Source of the DNA: Kaustia mangrovi
Lineage (GTDB): Bacteria > Pseudomonadota > Alphaproteobacteria > Rhizobiales > Im1
Assembly (NCBI RefSeq): GCF_015482775.1
Contig: NZ_CP058214.1
Location: 1,240,001 to 1,304,000, forward strand
DNA: 64,000 nucleotides
Direction of reading: 5' to 3'
The position numbers were made by a program, and so were the translations under genes. Position 1 is the stretch's first letter, and the number at the start of each line of letters is the position of its first letter. A model generated the notes under the pieces. The model was not told where the DNA came from. It searched no databases and worked only from the letters and a program-made list of their open reading frames with translations. Of this stretch, positions 37,317 to 46,698 are shown in pieces.

Positions 37317-37991
37317 GTGGCGAATATCGACGCCTTCAAGGCCTTCATCACGCATCCCGCCGTCCTGGCGCTCTGGGTCGGCGCGATGCTCGTGTCGCTG
37401 GCCGTTCTCGGTCTCGACATCCGGAAGCGCAACGCGCATCTCATGCCGCTCATGAAGGCGGTGTGGGGCCTGACCGTGATCTACTCCGGTCCGATCGGGC
37501 TCGCCGTCTACTGGACCACCGGCCGCAAGGAGATCGCGACGGATTCGATCTGGCGGCGCGCCTTCCGGTCCGTCGCCCATTGCTATTCGGGCTGCGGCGC
37601 CGGCGAGATTGCCGGTGTCGTCATCGCAGCCGGCCTGCTCTCGCTCGGCAACTGGGCCGTCGCGGGGACGACCTTCGTACTCGCCTATCTGGCCGGCTAT
37701 GCGCTGACCGTCGGCCCCATGGCGCAGAGCGGCGTCCCCCTGCGCGAGGCCCTGTGGGACGCCTTCGTGGCGGAGACGCCGAGCATCACCGTGATGGAGG
37801 TGACGGCCATCGGCATCGATCTGTGGCTGGCCGCGGCTGCGACCATTACCGAGCCGCTCTTCTGGGCCTCGCTGGTGTTCTCGCTGTCCTGCGGCCTGTT
37901 CGCGGCCTATCCCGTCAATCTCGCGCTGCTCCGCTTCGGCGTGAAGGAGGGCATGATGGACCCGCGCCGGACGGACCATGCCCATGCGTGA
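37317..37991 (+). CDS. DUF4396 integral membrane protein
   Basis: A 224-aa membrane protein of the DUF4396 family. It has about six hydrophobic segments. FRSVAHCYSGCGAGEIAGVV, containing His and two Cys, is the conserved core and suggests metal or copper binding. The end has a His-containing tail (RRTDHAHA). Function is unknown. The GTG at 37317 has a strong AAAGGAGG. The leader contains a CCCTCGC/GCGAGGG repeat (37234-37265). Confidence 0.8.
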   Translation: MANIDAFKAFITHPAVLALWVGAMLVSLAVLGLDIRKRNAHLMPLMKAVWGLTVIYSGPIGLAVYWTTGRKEIATDSIWRRAFRSVAHCYSGCGAGEIAGVVIAAGLLSLGNWAVAGTTFVLAYLAGYALTVGPMAQSGVPLREALWDAFVAETPSITVMEVTAIGIDLWLAAAATITEPLFWASLVFSLSCGLFAAYPVNLALLRFGVKEGMMDPRRTDHAHA

Positions 37992-38059
37992 TCCGGCGCC
38001 CTGCCCTCCGCCAAGATTGACTTTGCGTCCGGGGCCGGAATCCGCTCCAATGCGGCCTC

Positions 38060-38608
38060 ATGAAGACCGTACAGATTGGCTCCCACCCCATCGACGTCCT
38101 GTTCGATGAGGCAACTATTGCCGACCGGATCCAGGCCATCGCGCACGAGATCGCGCAGGACGACCTGCCGAGGCTCCTCGTCGTGCCGATCCTCAAGGGC
38201 AGCTTCATCTTCGCCGCCGACCTCATGCGCGCACTGCACCAGACGGGGCTGACGCCGGAAGTCGATTTCATGATGCTGGCAAGCTACCGCGAGCAGACGG
38301 AATCCTCCGGCACGGTCGACATTCTGCGCGATATCGAGACGGATGTGCGCGGCCGCGGCGTCCTCATCGTGGACGATATCCTCGAATCGGGACGCACGCT
38401 GGCCTTCGCCAAGGACCTCATGAGCGCGCGCGGCGCGGCCGCCGTGAAGACCTGCGTCCTCCTCGACAAGCCGGTGCGGCGCTCCGCCGACATCGCCGCC
38501 GACTATGTGGGCTTCGAATGCCCCGACCGGTTCGTCGTCGGCTATGGCATGGACATGGCCCACGCCTTCCGGGAGCTGCCCTTCGTCGGCGTCGTGACTG
38601 GCGGCTGA
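38060..38608 (+). CDS. hpt: Hypoxanthine phosphoribosyltransferase
   Basis: A 182-aa purine salvage enzyme that makes IMP (and GMP) from the base and PRPP. The PRPP loop is VLIVDDILESGRTL, the pyrophosphate loop LKGSFIFAADL, and the C-terminal DRFVVGYGMD binds the base. Size and motifs match bacterial Hpt. It ends 7 bp before the htpG stop on the other strand. Confidence 0.93.
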   Translation: MKTVQIGSHPIDVLFDEATIADRIQAIAHEIAQDDLPRLLVVPILKGSFIFAADLMRALHQTGLTPEVDFMMLASYREQTESSGTVDILRDIETDVRGRGVLIVDDILESGRTLAFAKDLMSARGAAAVKTCVLLDKPVRRSADIAADYVGFECPDRFVVGYGMDMAHAFRELPFVGVVTGG

Positions 38609-38615
38609 CCGCGCC

Positions 38616-40570
38616 CTATCCGAGGGCCCGCGACATCATCGCCCCGAGCCGCCGGGCGAACCCGGCCGGGTCCGGAACGGGCTCGCCCTCCAGCACGAAG
38701 GCCTGGTCGAGGAGCAGGCGGGAGGCCTCCTCCAGCGCCGCTGTCGCGCCGTCCGTGCGGGCCTCCTCGGCAAGCGCCCGGATGACCGGATGGCGGGGAT
38801 TGATCTCCATGACCGGCGCCTGGCGCTCCACGCCCGCGGTCTTCTGGCGCGCGAGCAGCCGCTCCAGATTGCGGTCGAGGCCCTGTTCGCCCGCCACGAT
38901 GCAGACCGGGCTCTCGGTGAGCCGCTGAGAGGCGCGCACATCCGACACCGCCTCGCCGAGCGCCTGCTTCATGACCGCGACCAGCGTCCCAACGGCCGCG
39001 CCGTCCTCCTCCGGCGTCTCGGCCCCGGCCGCATCCTCGCCGGCCTCCACCGGAATCGCGTCGAGATCGGCCTCGCCCTGGGTGACGGAGCGGAACGGCT
39101 TGCCCTCGTAACCGAGCGCGGTCGTCACCCAGAAGCTGTCGACCGGGTCGCTCAGCAGCAGCACCTCAAGGCCGCGCGCCCGGAAGCCCTCGAGCTGGGG
39201 CTCGAGGCGATCTTGCCGGCATCCTCGCCGGTTATGTAGTAGATCGCCGTCTGGTTCGGCTTCATGCCGGCGACATAGTCCTTGAGCGCGCGCGTCTCGC
39301 CGTCGGATGCCGTGGTGCGGAAGCGGGCGAGGTCGAGCAGCGCGTCGCGGCGCTCGAAATCCTCGTAGAGCCCCTCCTTGAGCACCGGCCCGAACTGCGA
39401 CCACACCTTGCCGTAGGCCTCCGCATCGCTGTCTGCCAGCGTCGTCAGTTCCGACAGGACGCGCTTCGTCACCGCCTTGCGGATCTGGTCGACCAGCGGA
39501 TTGTTCTGGAGCATCTCGCGCGAGATGTTGAGCGGCATGTCCTCCGAATCGATCACGCCGCGCACGAAGCGCAGATAGGCTGGCAACAGATCGGCATCGT
39601 CTGTGATGAACACCCGGCGCACATAGAGCTTCTGGCGGCCCTTGCGGTCGGGGTCGTAGAGGTCGAAGGGCCGCTCGCCGGGCACGAACAGGAGGACGGT
39701 ATATTCCTGGCGCCCCTCCGCGCGGTAGTGGACGGTGAGCGCGGGGTCGCCGTGAACGCCGGAGACATGGCCGAGGAACTCGCGGTACTGGTCCGCCGTG
39801 ATCTCCGCCTTCGGCCGCATCCACAGGGCGCCCGCCTCGTTGAGCTGGCGCGTCTCGCCGTCGGCCTCCAGCACGATCGGGATCGAGATATGGTCGGAAT
39901 AGGTGCGCACGATGCGCTCCAGCCGGTGCGGCTCGAGGAATTCGTGCGCGTCCTCCCTCAGGCTGAGGGTGATCGCCGTGCCGCGCGCCGGCACGCCGTC
40001 GCCATCCGCCGGGCAGGGCTCGATCTCGAAGGTGCCCGTACCGTCCGACGTCCAGCGCCAGGCCTCCTCCGTGCCGGCCCGCCGGGAGATCACCTCCACG
40101 CGGTCGGCGACCATGAAGGCGGCATAGAAGCCGACGCCGAACTGGCCGATCTGTTCCGCCGACGCCTGCCCCTCGCCGAGCTCGTCCAGGAAGGCGCGGG
40201 CGCCGGAGCGCGCGATCGTTCCCAGATTGTCGATCATCTCGTCGCGGCTCATGCCGATGCCGTTATCGGCGACGAGGAGCGTCCCGGCCTCCTTGTCCGG
40301 CCGGACGGAAACCGTCAGTTCCGGATCGCTGGCCAGAAGCTCCGGCTCCGCGATGGCGGCATAGCGCAGCCGGTCGCAGGCATCCGCCGCGTTCGAGATG
40401 AGCTCGCGCAGGAAGACTTCCCGGTCCGAATAGACCGAATGGATCATGAGGTGGAGAAGTCTGGAGACCTCGGCCTGGAAGCTGTGGGTCCCGGAGGAGG
40501 AGGATTTGGAAGAAGCCTTGCCGCCGGCCTTGGCCGAAGCGGTCTTGGTCTTGCTGTGTGCCGCAGCCAT
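38616..40570 (-). pseudogene. htpG: Chaperone HtpG (Hsp90), interrupted by a one-base frameshift
   Basis: The first frame covers the GHKL ATPase domain: ELISNAADACDRLRY, VADNGIGMSRDEMID, GQFGVGFYAAFMVAD, then the middle domain to IYYITGEDAGKIASSP. At the GGGG run 39197-39200 (CCCC on the coding strand) the frame shifts. The second frame resumes at QLEGFRARGLEVLLLSDPVD and runs through the dimerisation domain to the stop at 38616. One added base gives a 651-aa HtpG with full domain order. The N-terminus has a low-complexity Lys/Ser extension of about 25 residues. An RpoH-type promoter lies upstream. A true null is possible, but the intact flanks favour base-calling error. Confidence 0.9.
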
Positions 40571-40615
40571 CGTTCACCCTGCTCGTTCTTGCCACACGAC
40601 GTGTCGTTCCGCGCA

Positions 40616-40647
40616 CCGATATTGGCGACGGCGCAAGGCAAATCAAG
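40616..40647 (-). promoter_or_regulatory. Predicted heat-shock (RpoH) promoter of htpG
   Basis: On the minus strand, CTTG (40644-40647) and CCAATATCGG (40616-40625) are separated by 18 bp. This matches the alphaproteobacterial sigma-32 pattern CTTG-N17/18-CYTATNTNNG at all but one -10 position. It lies 46 bp before the htpG start. Confidence 0.6.
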
Positions 40648-41062
40648 AGGATAACGGACGATCGGGAAGAACGGCGGCGTCAAGTGCCGACCTGTCCTCG
40701 CCCGGACAGCCGGTCACTTGTGACGCAACGCGAAAGATACTCACTGGGAAGGTTGGCCCGGCTCGTAATCGGAAGCTCCGGGGGGCTGGGGGGCTGGGAT
40801 CTCCGACGCCTCCTTCCGAGCCGGGCCTCTAGAGGCAACGATGTGAAGATGCCGGTGCAATTGGTCGGCACAAAGGCTCCAATTGGGCAAAAATGTGACT
40901 GTTTTTGCAGCCGGAAAGCGAGTGCGTGTATGGCTACGCGCATGGCTGGACAAATGGGTCCGGCGAGGCAAGCGGCGGGCTTGTCAACACGCTCCGCCTT
41001 CGTCATCATAGCGTCATGACCAACGGCTCGGACGAGCTTTGAAACGGCGCTTCGGAGGGGCG
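40648..41062. other. Structured gene-free stretch between htpG and the DUF2794 gene
   Basis: No credible protein gene was found in either strand. Three inverted repeats follow one another. The first is CAAGTG/CACTTG (40681-40720) around CTGTCC/GGACAG. The second is GGCCCGGCTC (40755-40764) with GAGCCGGGCC (40818-40827), plus inner GGAAG/CTTCC. The third is CAATTGG/CCAATTG (40858-40885). The stretch could hold a small RNA, or regulatory sites of htpG and the downstream gene. No known RNA family (SRP, tmRNA, RNase P) was recognised. Confidence 0.4.
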
Positions 41063-41452
41063 ATGAACGATTCGGACCCCATAGTGACCTTGAGGCCGCG
41101 GCAGGGCTCCCCTGCGACCGCGGCCAGGAGCGACAAGGGAGCGTCCGCCGGCCCCGCCACCGCATTCGACCGCCATGAGCTTGCAGCGATTCTCAGCGTC
41201 TATGGACGCCGCGTCGCGGAGGGCGAGTGGCGCGACTACGCCATCGACCATTCGCGCGACCGCGCCGTGTTCTCCATCTTCAGGCGCGCGAGCGAGGTTC
41301 CGCTCTACCGGATCGTCAAGCAGCCCAAGCTGCGGGCCCGCCAGGGCCCCTATTCCATCGTGACCCAGACGGGAAAGATCCTGCGGCGCGGCCACGATAT
41401 CCGACAGGTTCTCAAGGCCATCGACAAATGGCCCAAGCTCGTCGTAGCGTAA
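41063..41452 (+). CDS. DUF2794 protein
   Basis: A 129-aa protein of the alphaproteobacterial DUF2794 family. After a variable Ser/Ala-rich N-terminus of about 35 residues, the conserved core is DRHELAAILSVYGRRVAEGE, WRDYAIDHSRDRAVFSIFRR and PLYRIVKQPKLRARQGPYSI. Function is unknown. ATG 41063 is preceded by GGAGGGG. It stands alone and is convergent with the Bax-inhibitor gene. Confidence 0.88.
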   Translation: MNDSDPIVTLRPRQGSPATAARSDKGASAGPATAFDRHELAAILSVYGRRVAEGEWRDYAIDHSRDRAVFSIFRRASEVPLYRIVKQPKLRARQGPYSIVTQTGKILRRGHDIRQVLKAIDKWPKLVVA

Positions 41453-41537
41453 CCGCCGACGATGCGAAGGCGCCCCCGCCTTCCATGACCGGATTTTGAC
41501 GCCGAACAAGCACACGGACATATGGGGAGGCGTCAAA

Positions 41538-41569
41538 AAACCCCCGGGAGCGCCACACTCCCGGGGTTT
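41538..41569. terminator. Bidirectional Rho-independent terminator
   Basis: AAACCCCCGGGAG and CTCCCGGGGTTT form a GC-rich stem (one bulged C) around CGCCACA. On the minus strand it is followed by TTTTTT and on the plus strand by a TTTCCTTTT tract. It ends the DUF2794 and Bax-inhibitor transcripts. Confidence 0.9.
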
Positions 41570-41600
41570 CCTTTTCCTGGGGGATGCTTCGCCCCGCGCC

Positions 41601-42380
41601 CTACTGGCGATTGCCGAAGAGCTGCAGGAGCATCATGAACAGGTTGATGAAGTCGAGATAGAGCCGCAGCGCGCCCATGATGGCCTTGCGGCCGGCGGTC
41701 GCCGTGGAATCGCCCTCGTAGTACATCTCCTTGATCTGCTGGGTGTCGTAAGCCGTCAGGCCGGCGAACACCAGGACGCCGATCACGGAGATCACGAACT
41801 GCATCGCGGAGCTTGCCAGGAAGATATTGACGAGCGAGGCGACGATGATGCCGATGAGTCCCATGAACAGGAAGGAGCCCCAGCCGGACAGGTCGCGCTT
41901 CGTCGTATAGCCCCACAGGCTGAGCGCACCGAAGGAGATCGCGGTGATGAAGAAGACGCGCGCGATCGAGTTGTGCGTGTAGACGAGGAAGATGGAGGCC
42001 AGCGACAGCCCCATCAGGAGAGAGAAGGCCCAGAAGGCCGTCTGCGCCGCCGATACGCTCATTTTCTGGATGCGGAAGCTCAGGAAGAACACCATGGCGA
42101 GCGGCGCCAGGATGATCACCCATTTGAGCGGGCTCACGAACACGGCATAGCCGACATTGGTGAGCATGATGTCGCCGACCCGGGCAACCGCCATCGACGG
42201 ATCCGTCGTGACCGACATCCAGAAGGTCGCAAGCGCCGCCAGGCCCGTGATGAACAGGCCGGAGGCCATGTAGTTGTAGACGCGCATCATGTAGGAGCGG
42301 AGCCCCTCGTCGACCGCCGGCGCGGACGTGCCCGCCATGCCGCGGCCCTGCGCGTATCCTCGATTGTTCAGATCAGCCAT
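41601..42380 (-). CDS. Bax inhibitor-1/YccA family membrane protein
   Basis: A 259-aa protein with seven predicted transmembrane segments. The N-terminal AVDEGLRSYMMRVYNYMASG and the later GLTAYDTQQIKEMYYEGD are the BI-1/TMBIM signature. Family members leak calcium or modulate proteases such as FtsH (YccA). ATG 42380 has AGGGAA before it. It ends at the strong terminator at 41538-41569. Confidence 0.92.
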   Translation of the reverse strand: MADLNNRGYAQGRGMAGTSAPAVDEGLRSYMMRVYNYMASGLFITGLAALATFWMSVTTDPSMAVARVGDIMLTNVGYAVFVSPLKWVIILAPLAMVFFLSFRIQKMSVSAAQTAFWAFSLLMGLSLASIFLVYTHNSIARVFFITAISFGALSLWGYTTKRDLSGWGSFLFMGLIGIIVASLVNIFLASSAMQFVISVIGVLVFAGLTAYDTQQIKEMYYEGDSTATAGRKAIMGALRLYLDFINLFMMLLQLFGNRQ

Positions 42381-42504
42381 ATCCGTTCCCTTTTCGTCAC
42401 GACCCGAGTGACCGAGCCCAAATATGGGCGAGGCGCCTGCGGCTTGCAAGACGCAAGAGGCCGTTTTCGCGCGCCTTTCGGCACGATTTTCGCCCCTTGG
42501 GGCC

Positions 42505-45108
42505 TCATTCGTTGCGCAGGTAGGGCGCCGGCTTCGCACGCAACGCGACCCATGTGGTCGCAAGCCCGGCCGTCACCGTGATCGCGGTGGCGAGCAGCGC
42601 CGTCGACACCGCGACGGGCGCAGAGAATACCCAGCCGCTTCCGATCGCGAAGGTCATGACCGCATAGCTCGCCGCCGTGCCCGCCAGAACCGCGAACAAC
42701 GCGGTGGCGAGCCCCAGAAGACCATATTCCACGACATAGGCGCCGATGAGCTGGCGCCGCGTCGCGCCAAAGGTCTTGAGCACCACCGCGTCGTAGATCC
42801 TGGCCCGGAGCCCCGTGGCGAGCGCGCCGGCGAGCACCAGGACGCCGATCATGAGCGTCATGGCATTGGCCCCGCGCACCGCCATGAGCAGCTTCGACAT
42901 GAGGTCGTTCACCGTCTCCAGCGCCTCCTTCACCCTGACGGCGGTGACATTCGGGAAGGCGTCCGTCATGTCCTTCAGGAGCACCCCCTCCCTCTCCGGC
43001 GGCGTCTTGGCGGTGACGAGGAAGGTGTGCGGCGCCGCTTCCAGCGCGCTCGGCGAGAACACCATGACGAAATTGATGCTGAGCGAGCGCCAGTCGACCT
43101 CGCGCAGGCTGGCGATCTCGGCGGTGATCTCGCGCCCGAGCACATTGACGCTGACCGTGTCGCCGATCCTCAGCCCCAGCCCCTGCGCGATCTCCGCGGC
43201 CATGGAGACGAGCGGCTTGCCGTCATAGCCGTCAGGCCACCATTCGCCGGCGACCAGCGTGGAGTTCTCCGGAACGCCGCTGGAATAGGTGAGCCCGCGG
43301 TCGCCCCTCAGGGCCCAGGCCGCCTCCTCCGACGGGGTGACCTCGCGCGCCGGCACGCCGTTCACCCGCGTGATGCGCCCGCGCAGCATGGGCACCTGCT
43401 CGATATCGTGGGCCCCCTCGCTCGCCGACAGCCGCTCCACGAAGGCGTCGCGCTGGCCGGGCTGGATATCGAGGAAGAAGAAGGAGGGCGCCTGCTGGGG
43501 CAGGCTCGTGCGCAGCTCGCGCGTGAGGTTTGTGTCGACGAGCGCGAGCGTCACGAAGAGCGACAGGCCGAGGCCGAGCGACAGGACGACGGAGGTCGTC
43601 GGCGCGCCCGGCCGGTGCAGGCTGGCGATGGCGAGCCGCACGCTCGCATTGGCCGGCCTCGGCGCGCGGGCGGCAAGGCGCATCAGCCCACGCCCGAGCC
43701 CGAGCAGCACGAGGAACGAACCGGCGAGCCCTGCCATGTACCAGGCCGTCAGCCAGCGATCCTCGAACGCCCAGAAGGCGAGCCCCGCAAGGCCGGCGAG
43801 CGCGGCCGCCGTCGCCGCCCCATAGGCTGCGCCCGGCCAGGCCTGCTGCGGCGCCACCGTGTCGCGGAACAGCGCCTGGGCCGGCAGGCTGCGCGCCCTC
43901 GCCAGCGGCCAGATGGCGAAGGCGAGCGTGATGAGGAGGCCGAAGGCGGCAGCGACCGCCAGCGGCTCTGGATAGAGCCCGATCTCCAGCGGCAGCGGCA
44001 GAAGCCCGCGCAGGGCGAGCCCGGCCACGACGGGAACCGCCGCGCCGAGGACGACGCCCGCCGCGATGCCGAGGCCGGCGAGCGCCAGCACCTGGATGAG
44101 ATAGATCTGGAAGACCGTGCGCCCGGACGCGCCGAGGCACTTGAACGTGGCGATGTTGCGCCGCTTGCCGTCGAGGAAGTTGGTGACGGCGTTGGCGATG
44201 CCGATGCCGCCGACGAACAGCGCCGTGAGCCCGACGAGCGACAGGAACAGGGTCAGCCGGTCGACGAAGCGCTTCACGCCCGGTGCGGCATTGGTGCGCG
44301 CGGTGATCCGCCAGCCGGCATCGGGAAAGGCCGCCTTCGCTCCCTCCGACACCCGCGTGAGCGCATCGATATCGGCGGGCTCGGGCACCCGCAGCCGGTA
44401 TTCCCAGTTGATCAGGCTGCCGGGCTGGACGAGCCCCGCCTCCTGCAAGGCCTCGCCCGTCATCATCACGCGCGGGCCGAACATCAGCCCGTCCGAGGCC
44501 CGGTCGGGCTCGGTGACGATCTCGTCGCGCAGCTCGAAGACCGTATCGCCGATATGGACGAGCGCGCCGGGCGCGATGCCGAGGCGGGCAAGCAGCAGCG
44601 GATCGGCCACGAGCCCCCAACGGCCGTCGCGCCGGGCGAGCGCATCGTGGAGCGTTCCCCCGCCCGCAAGCTCCATCGCGCCGAACAGAGGATAGTCGCC
44701 GTCGACCGCCTTGACCTCGACCAGCGCGCGGGCCCCGTTGTCGGCCGCGTCGGGACGGGCCATGGCGCGCAGCGTCGCGATCTCGCTGAGATCCCCGGCC
44801 TTCTCGAAATAGGCGATCTGCCGGTCGTCGGCGCGGCGGTGGATCAGCGAGAACTCGATATCCCCGCCGAGGATGACGCGCCCTTCCTCGGCGAGCCCCG
44901 CATCGAGCGCGCTGGAGACCGAGCGCACGCCGGCCAGCGCGGCGACGCCGAGAATCAGGCAGGCCAGGAAGATGCGGAACCCCTGGAGGCCGGAGCGCAG
45001 CTCCCGCCAGGCGATGCGTCCGCTGGTGGCAAGCTCCCCGGCCCGGCCCTGCCTGCCTGCACCGCTTTCGCCGGCGCGCCGGCCGGCGGTGTCGACCGCG
45101 GCGCTCAT
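42505..45108 (-). CDS. FtsX-like ABC transporter permease (YbbP-type)
   Basis: An 867-aa permease with ten predicted transmembrane segments. An N-terminal segment (IFLACLILGVAALAGVRSVS) and two FtsX/MacB permease modules (LSLVGLTALFVGGIGIANAV; TLMIGVLVLAGALATGLRAR) flank large periplasmic domains. The DGKRRNIATFKCLGASGRTV block is the coupling helix. Paired with the adjacent ATPase and divergent from the esterase gene, it matches E. coli ybbA-ybbP/tesA. The substrate is unknown; lipid or lysophospholipid export is possible. Confidence 0.9.
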   Translation of the reverse strand: MSAAVDTAGRRAGESGAGRQGRAGELATSGRIAWRELRSGLQGFRIFLACLILGVAALAGVRSVSSALDAGLAEEGRVILGGDIEFSLIHRRADDRQIAYFEKAGDLSEIATLRAMARPDAADNGARALVEVKAVDGDYPLFGAMELAGGGTLHDALARRDGRWGLVADPLLLARLGIAPGALVHIGDTVFELRDEIVTEPDRASDGLMFGPRVMMTGEALQEAGLVQPGSLINWEYRLRVPEPADIDALTRVSEGAKAAFPDAGWRITARTNAAPGVKRFVDRLTLFLSLVGLTALFVGGIGIANAVTNFLDGKRRNIATFKCLGASGRTVFQIYLIQVLALAGLGIAAGVVLGAAVPVVAGLALRGLLPLPLEIGLYPEPLAVAAAFGLLITLAFAIWPLARARSLPAQALFRDTVAPQQAWPGAAYGAATAAALAGLAGLAFWAFEDRWLTAWYMAGLAGSFLVLLGLGRGLMRLAARAPRPANASVRLAIASLHRPGAPTTSVVLSLGLGLSLFVTLALVDTNLTRELRTSLPQQAPSFFFLDIQPGQRDAFVERLSASEGAHDIEQVPMLRGRITRVNGVPAREVTPSEEAAWALRGDRGLTYSSGVPENSTLVAGEWWPDGYDGKPLVSMAAEIAQGLGLRIGDTVSVNVLGREITAEIASLREVDWRSLSINFVMVFSPSALEAAPHTFLVTAKTPPEREGVLLKDMTDAFPNVTAVRVKEALETVNDLMSKLLMAVRGANAMTLMIGVLVLAGALATGLRARIYDAVVLKTFGATRRQLIGAYVVEYGLLGLATALFAVLAGTAASYAVMTFAIGSGWVFSAPVAVSTALLATAITVTAGLATTWVALRAKPAPYLRNE

Positions 45109-45821
45109 GGGGCCGCCATCTCGTCTTCGCCCACCCGGATCAGCCCGTCCTCGATGCGCACGACGCGCGAGCACTGGGCGGCGAGCGCCGGATCGTGGGT
45201 CACGAGCACGAGCGTCACCCCGTCCTCGCTCTGGAGAGAGAAGAGCAGGTCGATGATGGTCGCGCCCGTCTCCTGGTCGAGATTGCCGGTCGGCTCGTCG
45301 GCGAGCAGGATACGCGCGCCCGCCGCCAGCGCCCGCGCGATCGCCACGCGCTGCTGCTCGCCGCCGGAGAGCTGGCCCGGATAGTGATGGAGGCGATGGC
45401 CGAGCCCGACGCGCTCGAGCTGGGTGCGGGCATGGTCGAACGCGCGGCGGTCGCCCTTGAACTCGAGCGGAACGGCGACGTTCTCGAGAGCCGTCATGGT
45501 CGCGATGAGGTGGAAGGCCTGGAAGACAATCCCCACATTGTCACGGCGGAAGACGGCGAGCGCGTCCTCGTCGAGCCGGGTCAGGTCCTCGCCGGCGACG
45601 GCGATGGAGCCCTCGCTCACGGCCTCCAGCCCCGCAATGACCATGAGCAGCGTGGTCTTGCCGGAGCCCGACGGGCCGATGAGGCCGACCGCCTCGCCGC
45701 GCTCGGCGGCGAAGTCTATGCCGCGCAGGATTTCCACCGGCCCCGCCCGGCTCGGCAGGGTGAGTTTGACGTCCTTGAGAGAGATAATCTGATGATCGGA
45801 CAAGTATCGACCCCGTCTCAT
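45105..45821 (-). CDS. ABC transporter ATP-binding protein (YbbA-type)
   Basis: A 238-aa MacB/LolD-like ATPase (232 aa if TTG 45803 is used). Walker A is GPSGSGKTTLLMVI, signature QLSGGEQQRVAIARAL, Walker B ILLADEPTGNLDQ, H-loop VTHDP. It overlaps the permease start by 4 nt. The ATG at 45821 (MRRGRYLSDHQIISLKDV) has GGAAG very close, while TTG 45803 gives the commoner MSDHQ-like start; the choice is open. It is divergent from the esterase gene. Confidence 0.9.
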   Translation of the reverse strand: MRRGRYLSDHQIISLKDVKLTLPSRAGPVEILRGIDFAAERGEAVGLIGPSGSGKTTLLMVIAGLEAVSEGSIAVAGEDLTRLDEDALAVFRRDNVGIVFQAFHLIATMTALENVAVPLEFKGDRRAFDHARTQLERVGLGHRLHHYPGQLSGGEQQRVAIARALAAGARILLADEPTGNLDQETGATIIDLLFSLQSEDGVTLVLVTHDPALAAQCSRVVRIEDGLIRVGEDEMAAP

Positions 45822-45875
45822 GGCTTCCGCATCGAGCCTGCCCCACCGATCAGGCACCTTTCCGGATATGGAACG

Positions 45876-46529
45876 ATGGCGGCGCAAATCAAGCTGTGGC
45901 CGGCGCTCGCGGTCATGATCTGCATGCTGATGCTCGCGGCCGGCCCGGCGGCTGCGGACGGCGTGAAGATCGTCGCGCTGGGCGACAGCCTGTCGGCCGG
46001 CTACGAGCTGCCGGCCGGCCAGTCCTTCCCCGAGCGCCTGGAGACGGCCCTCAGGGCGCGCGGTGTCGACGCGACCGTCGTCAATGCCGGCGTCTCCGGC
46101 GACACGAGCTCCGGCGCCCTGTCGCGCCTCGACTGGGCCGTGCCGGAGGATGCCGATGCCGTCATCGTCGAGCTCGGCGCCAACGACGCGCTGCGCGGCG
46201 TCGATCCCGGCCGCACCTACGAGGCGTTGTCGGATATCCTCTCCAGGCTCGCAGAGCGCGATACCCCGGTGCTGCTCGCCGGCATGCTCGCCCCGCCCAA
46301 TATGGGCTCCGACTATGCCGGCCGGTTCGACGCCATCTATCCGCGCCTGGCCGAGGAGTACGACGTCGTCTTCTACCCGTTCTTCCTCGACGGCGTGGCC
46401 GCCGAGCCCGAGCTCAACCTCCCCGACGGCATGCACCCCAACGAGGACGGGATCGCGGTGATCGTGGAGCGCATCATGCCCTATGTGGAGCGCCTGATCG
46501 CCCGCACCGGGACCGCAAGCGCCGGGTAG
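45876..46529 (+). CDS. tesA: Periplasmic arylesterase/lysophospholipase (TesA-like GDSL hydrolase)
   Basis: A 217-aa SGNH hydrolase. A signal peptide (LAVMICMLMLAAGPAAADG) precedes the nucleophile block ALGDSLSAGYELPAGQSFPE. Block III is LGANDALRGVD and block V DGMHPNEDG with the catalytic Asp and His. E. coli TesA has thioesterase and lysophospholipase activity. Its position divergent from the ABC pair is the same as in E. coli. Confidence 0.92.
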   Translation: MAAQIKLWPALAVMICMLMLAAGPAAADGVKIVALGDSLSAGYELPAGQSFPERLETALRARGVDATVVNAGVSGDTSSGALSRLDWAVPEDADAVIVELGANDALRGVDPGRTYEALSDILSRLAERDTPVLLAGMLAPPNMGSDYAGRFDAIYPRLAEEYDVVFYPFFLDGVAAEPELNLPDGMHPNEDGIAVIVERIMPYVERLIARTGTASAG

Positions 46530-46698
46530 TCCTGCCGCGGCCCGCCCTCTCGTGCCCGGCCCGCGCCCCCTTCACGTCGGCGCTCCGAAACACGACGTTA
46601 TGCAGGTAGGGGAAAGCCCCGGGGCCCGAATCGGTATAGGCTCGAAAGGGTTAGAGGGGGTCGAGCGGTTCACGCTCATCACCACCAAGGAGGCCGTC

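Noticed and set aside
40680-41165. ORFs of 76-161 codons in both strands of the htpG-DUF2794 gap
   Set aside because: No ribosome sites, no recognisable domains; inverted repeats explain the gap better.
42424-45384. 986-codon ORF on the plus strand opposite the ABC permease
   Set aside because: Very Arg/Gly/Glu-rich with no domains; the opposite strand encodes a well-formed FtsX-like permease.
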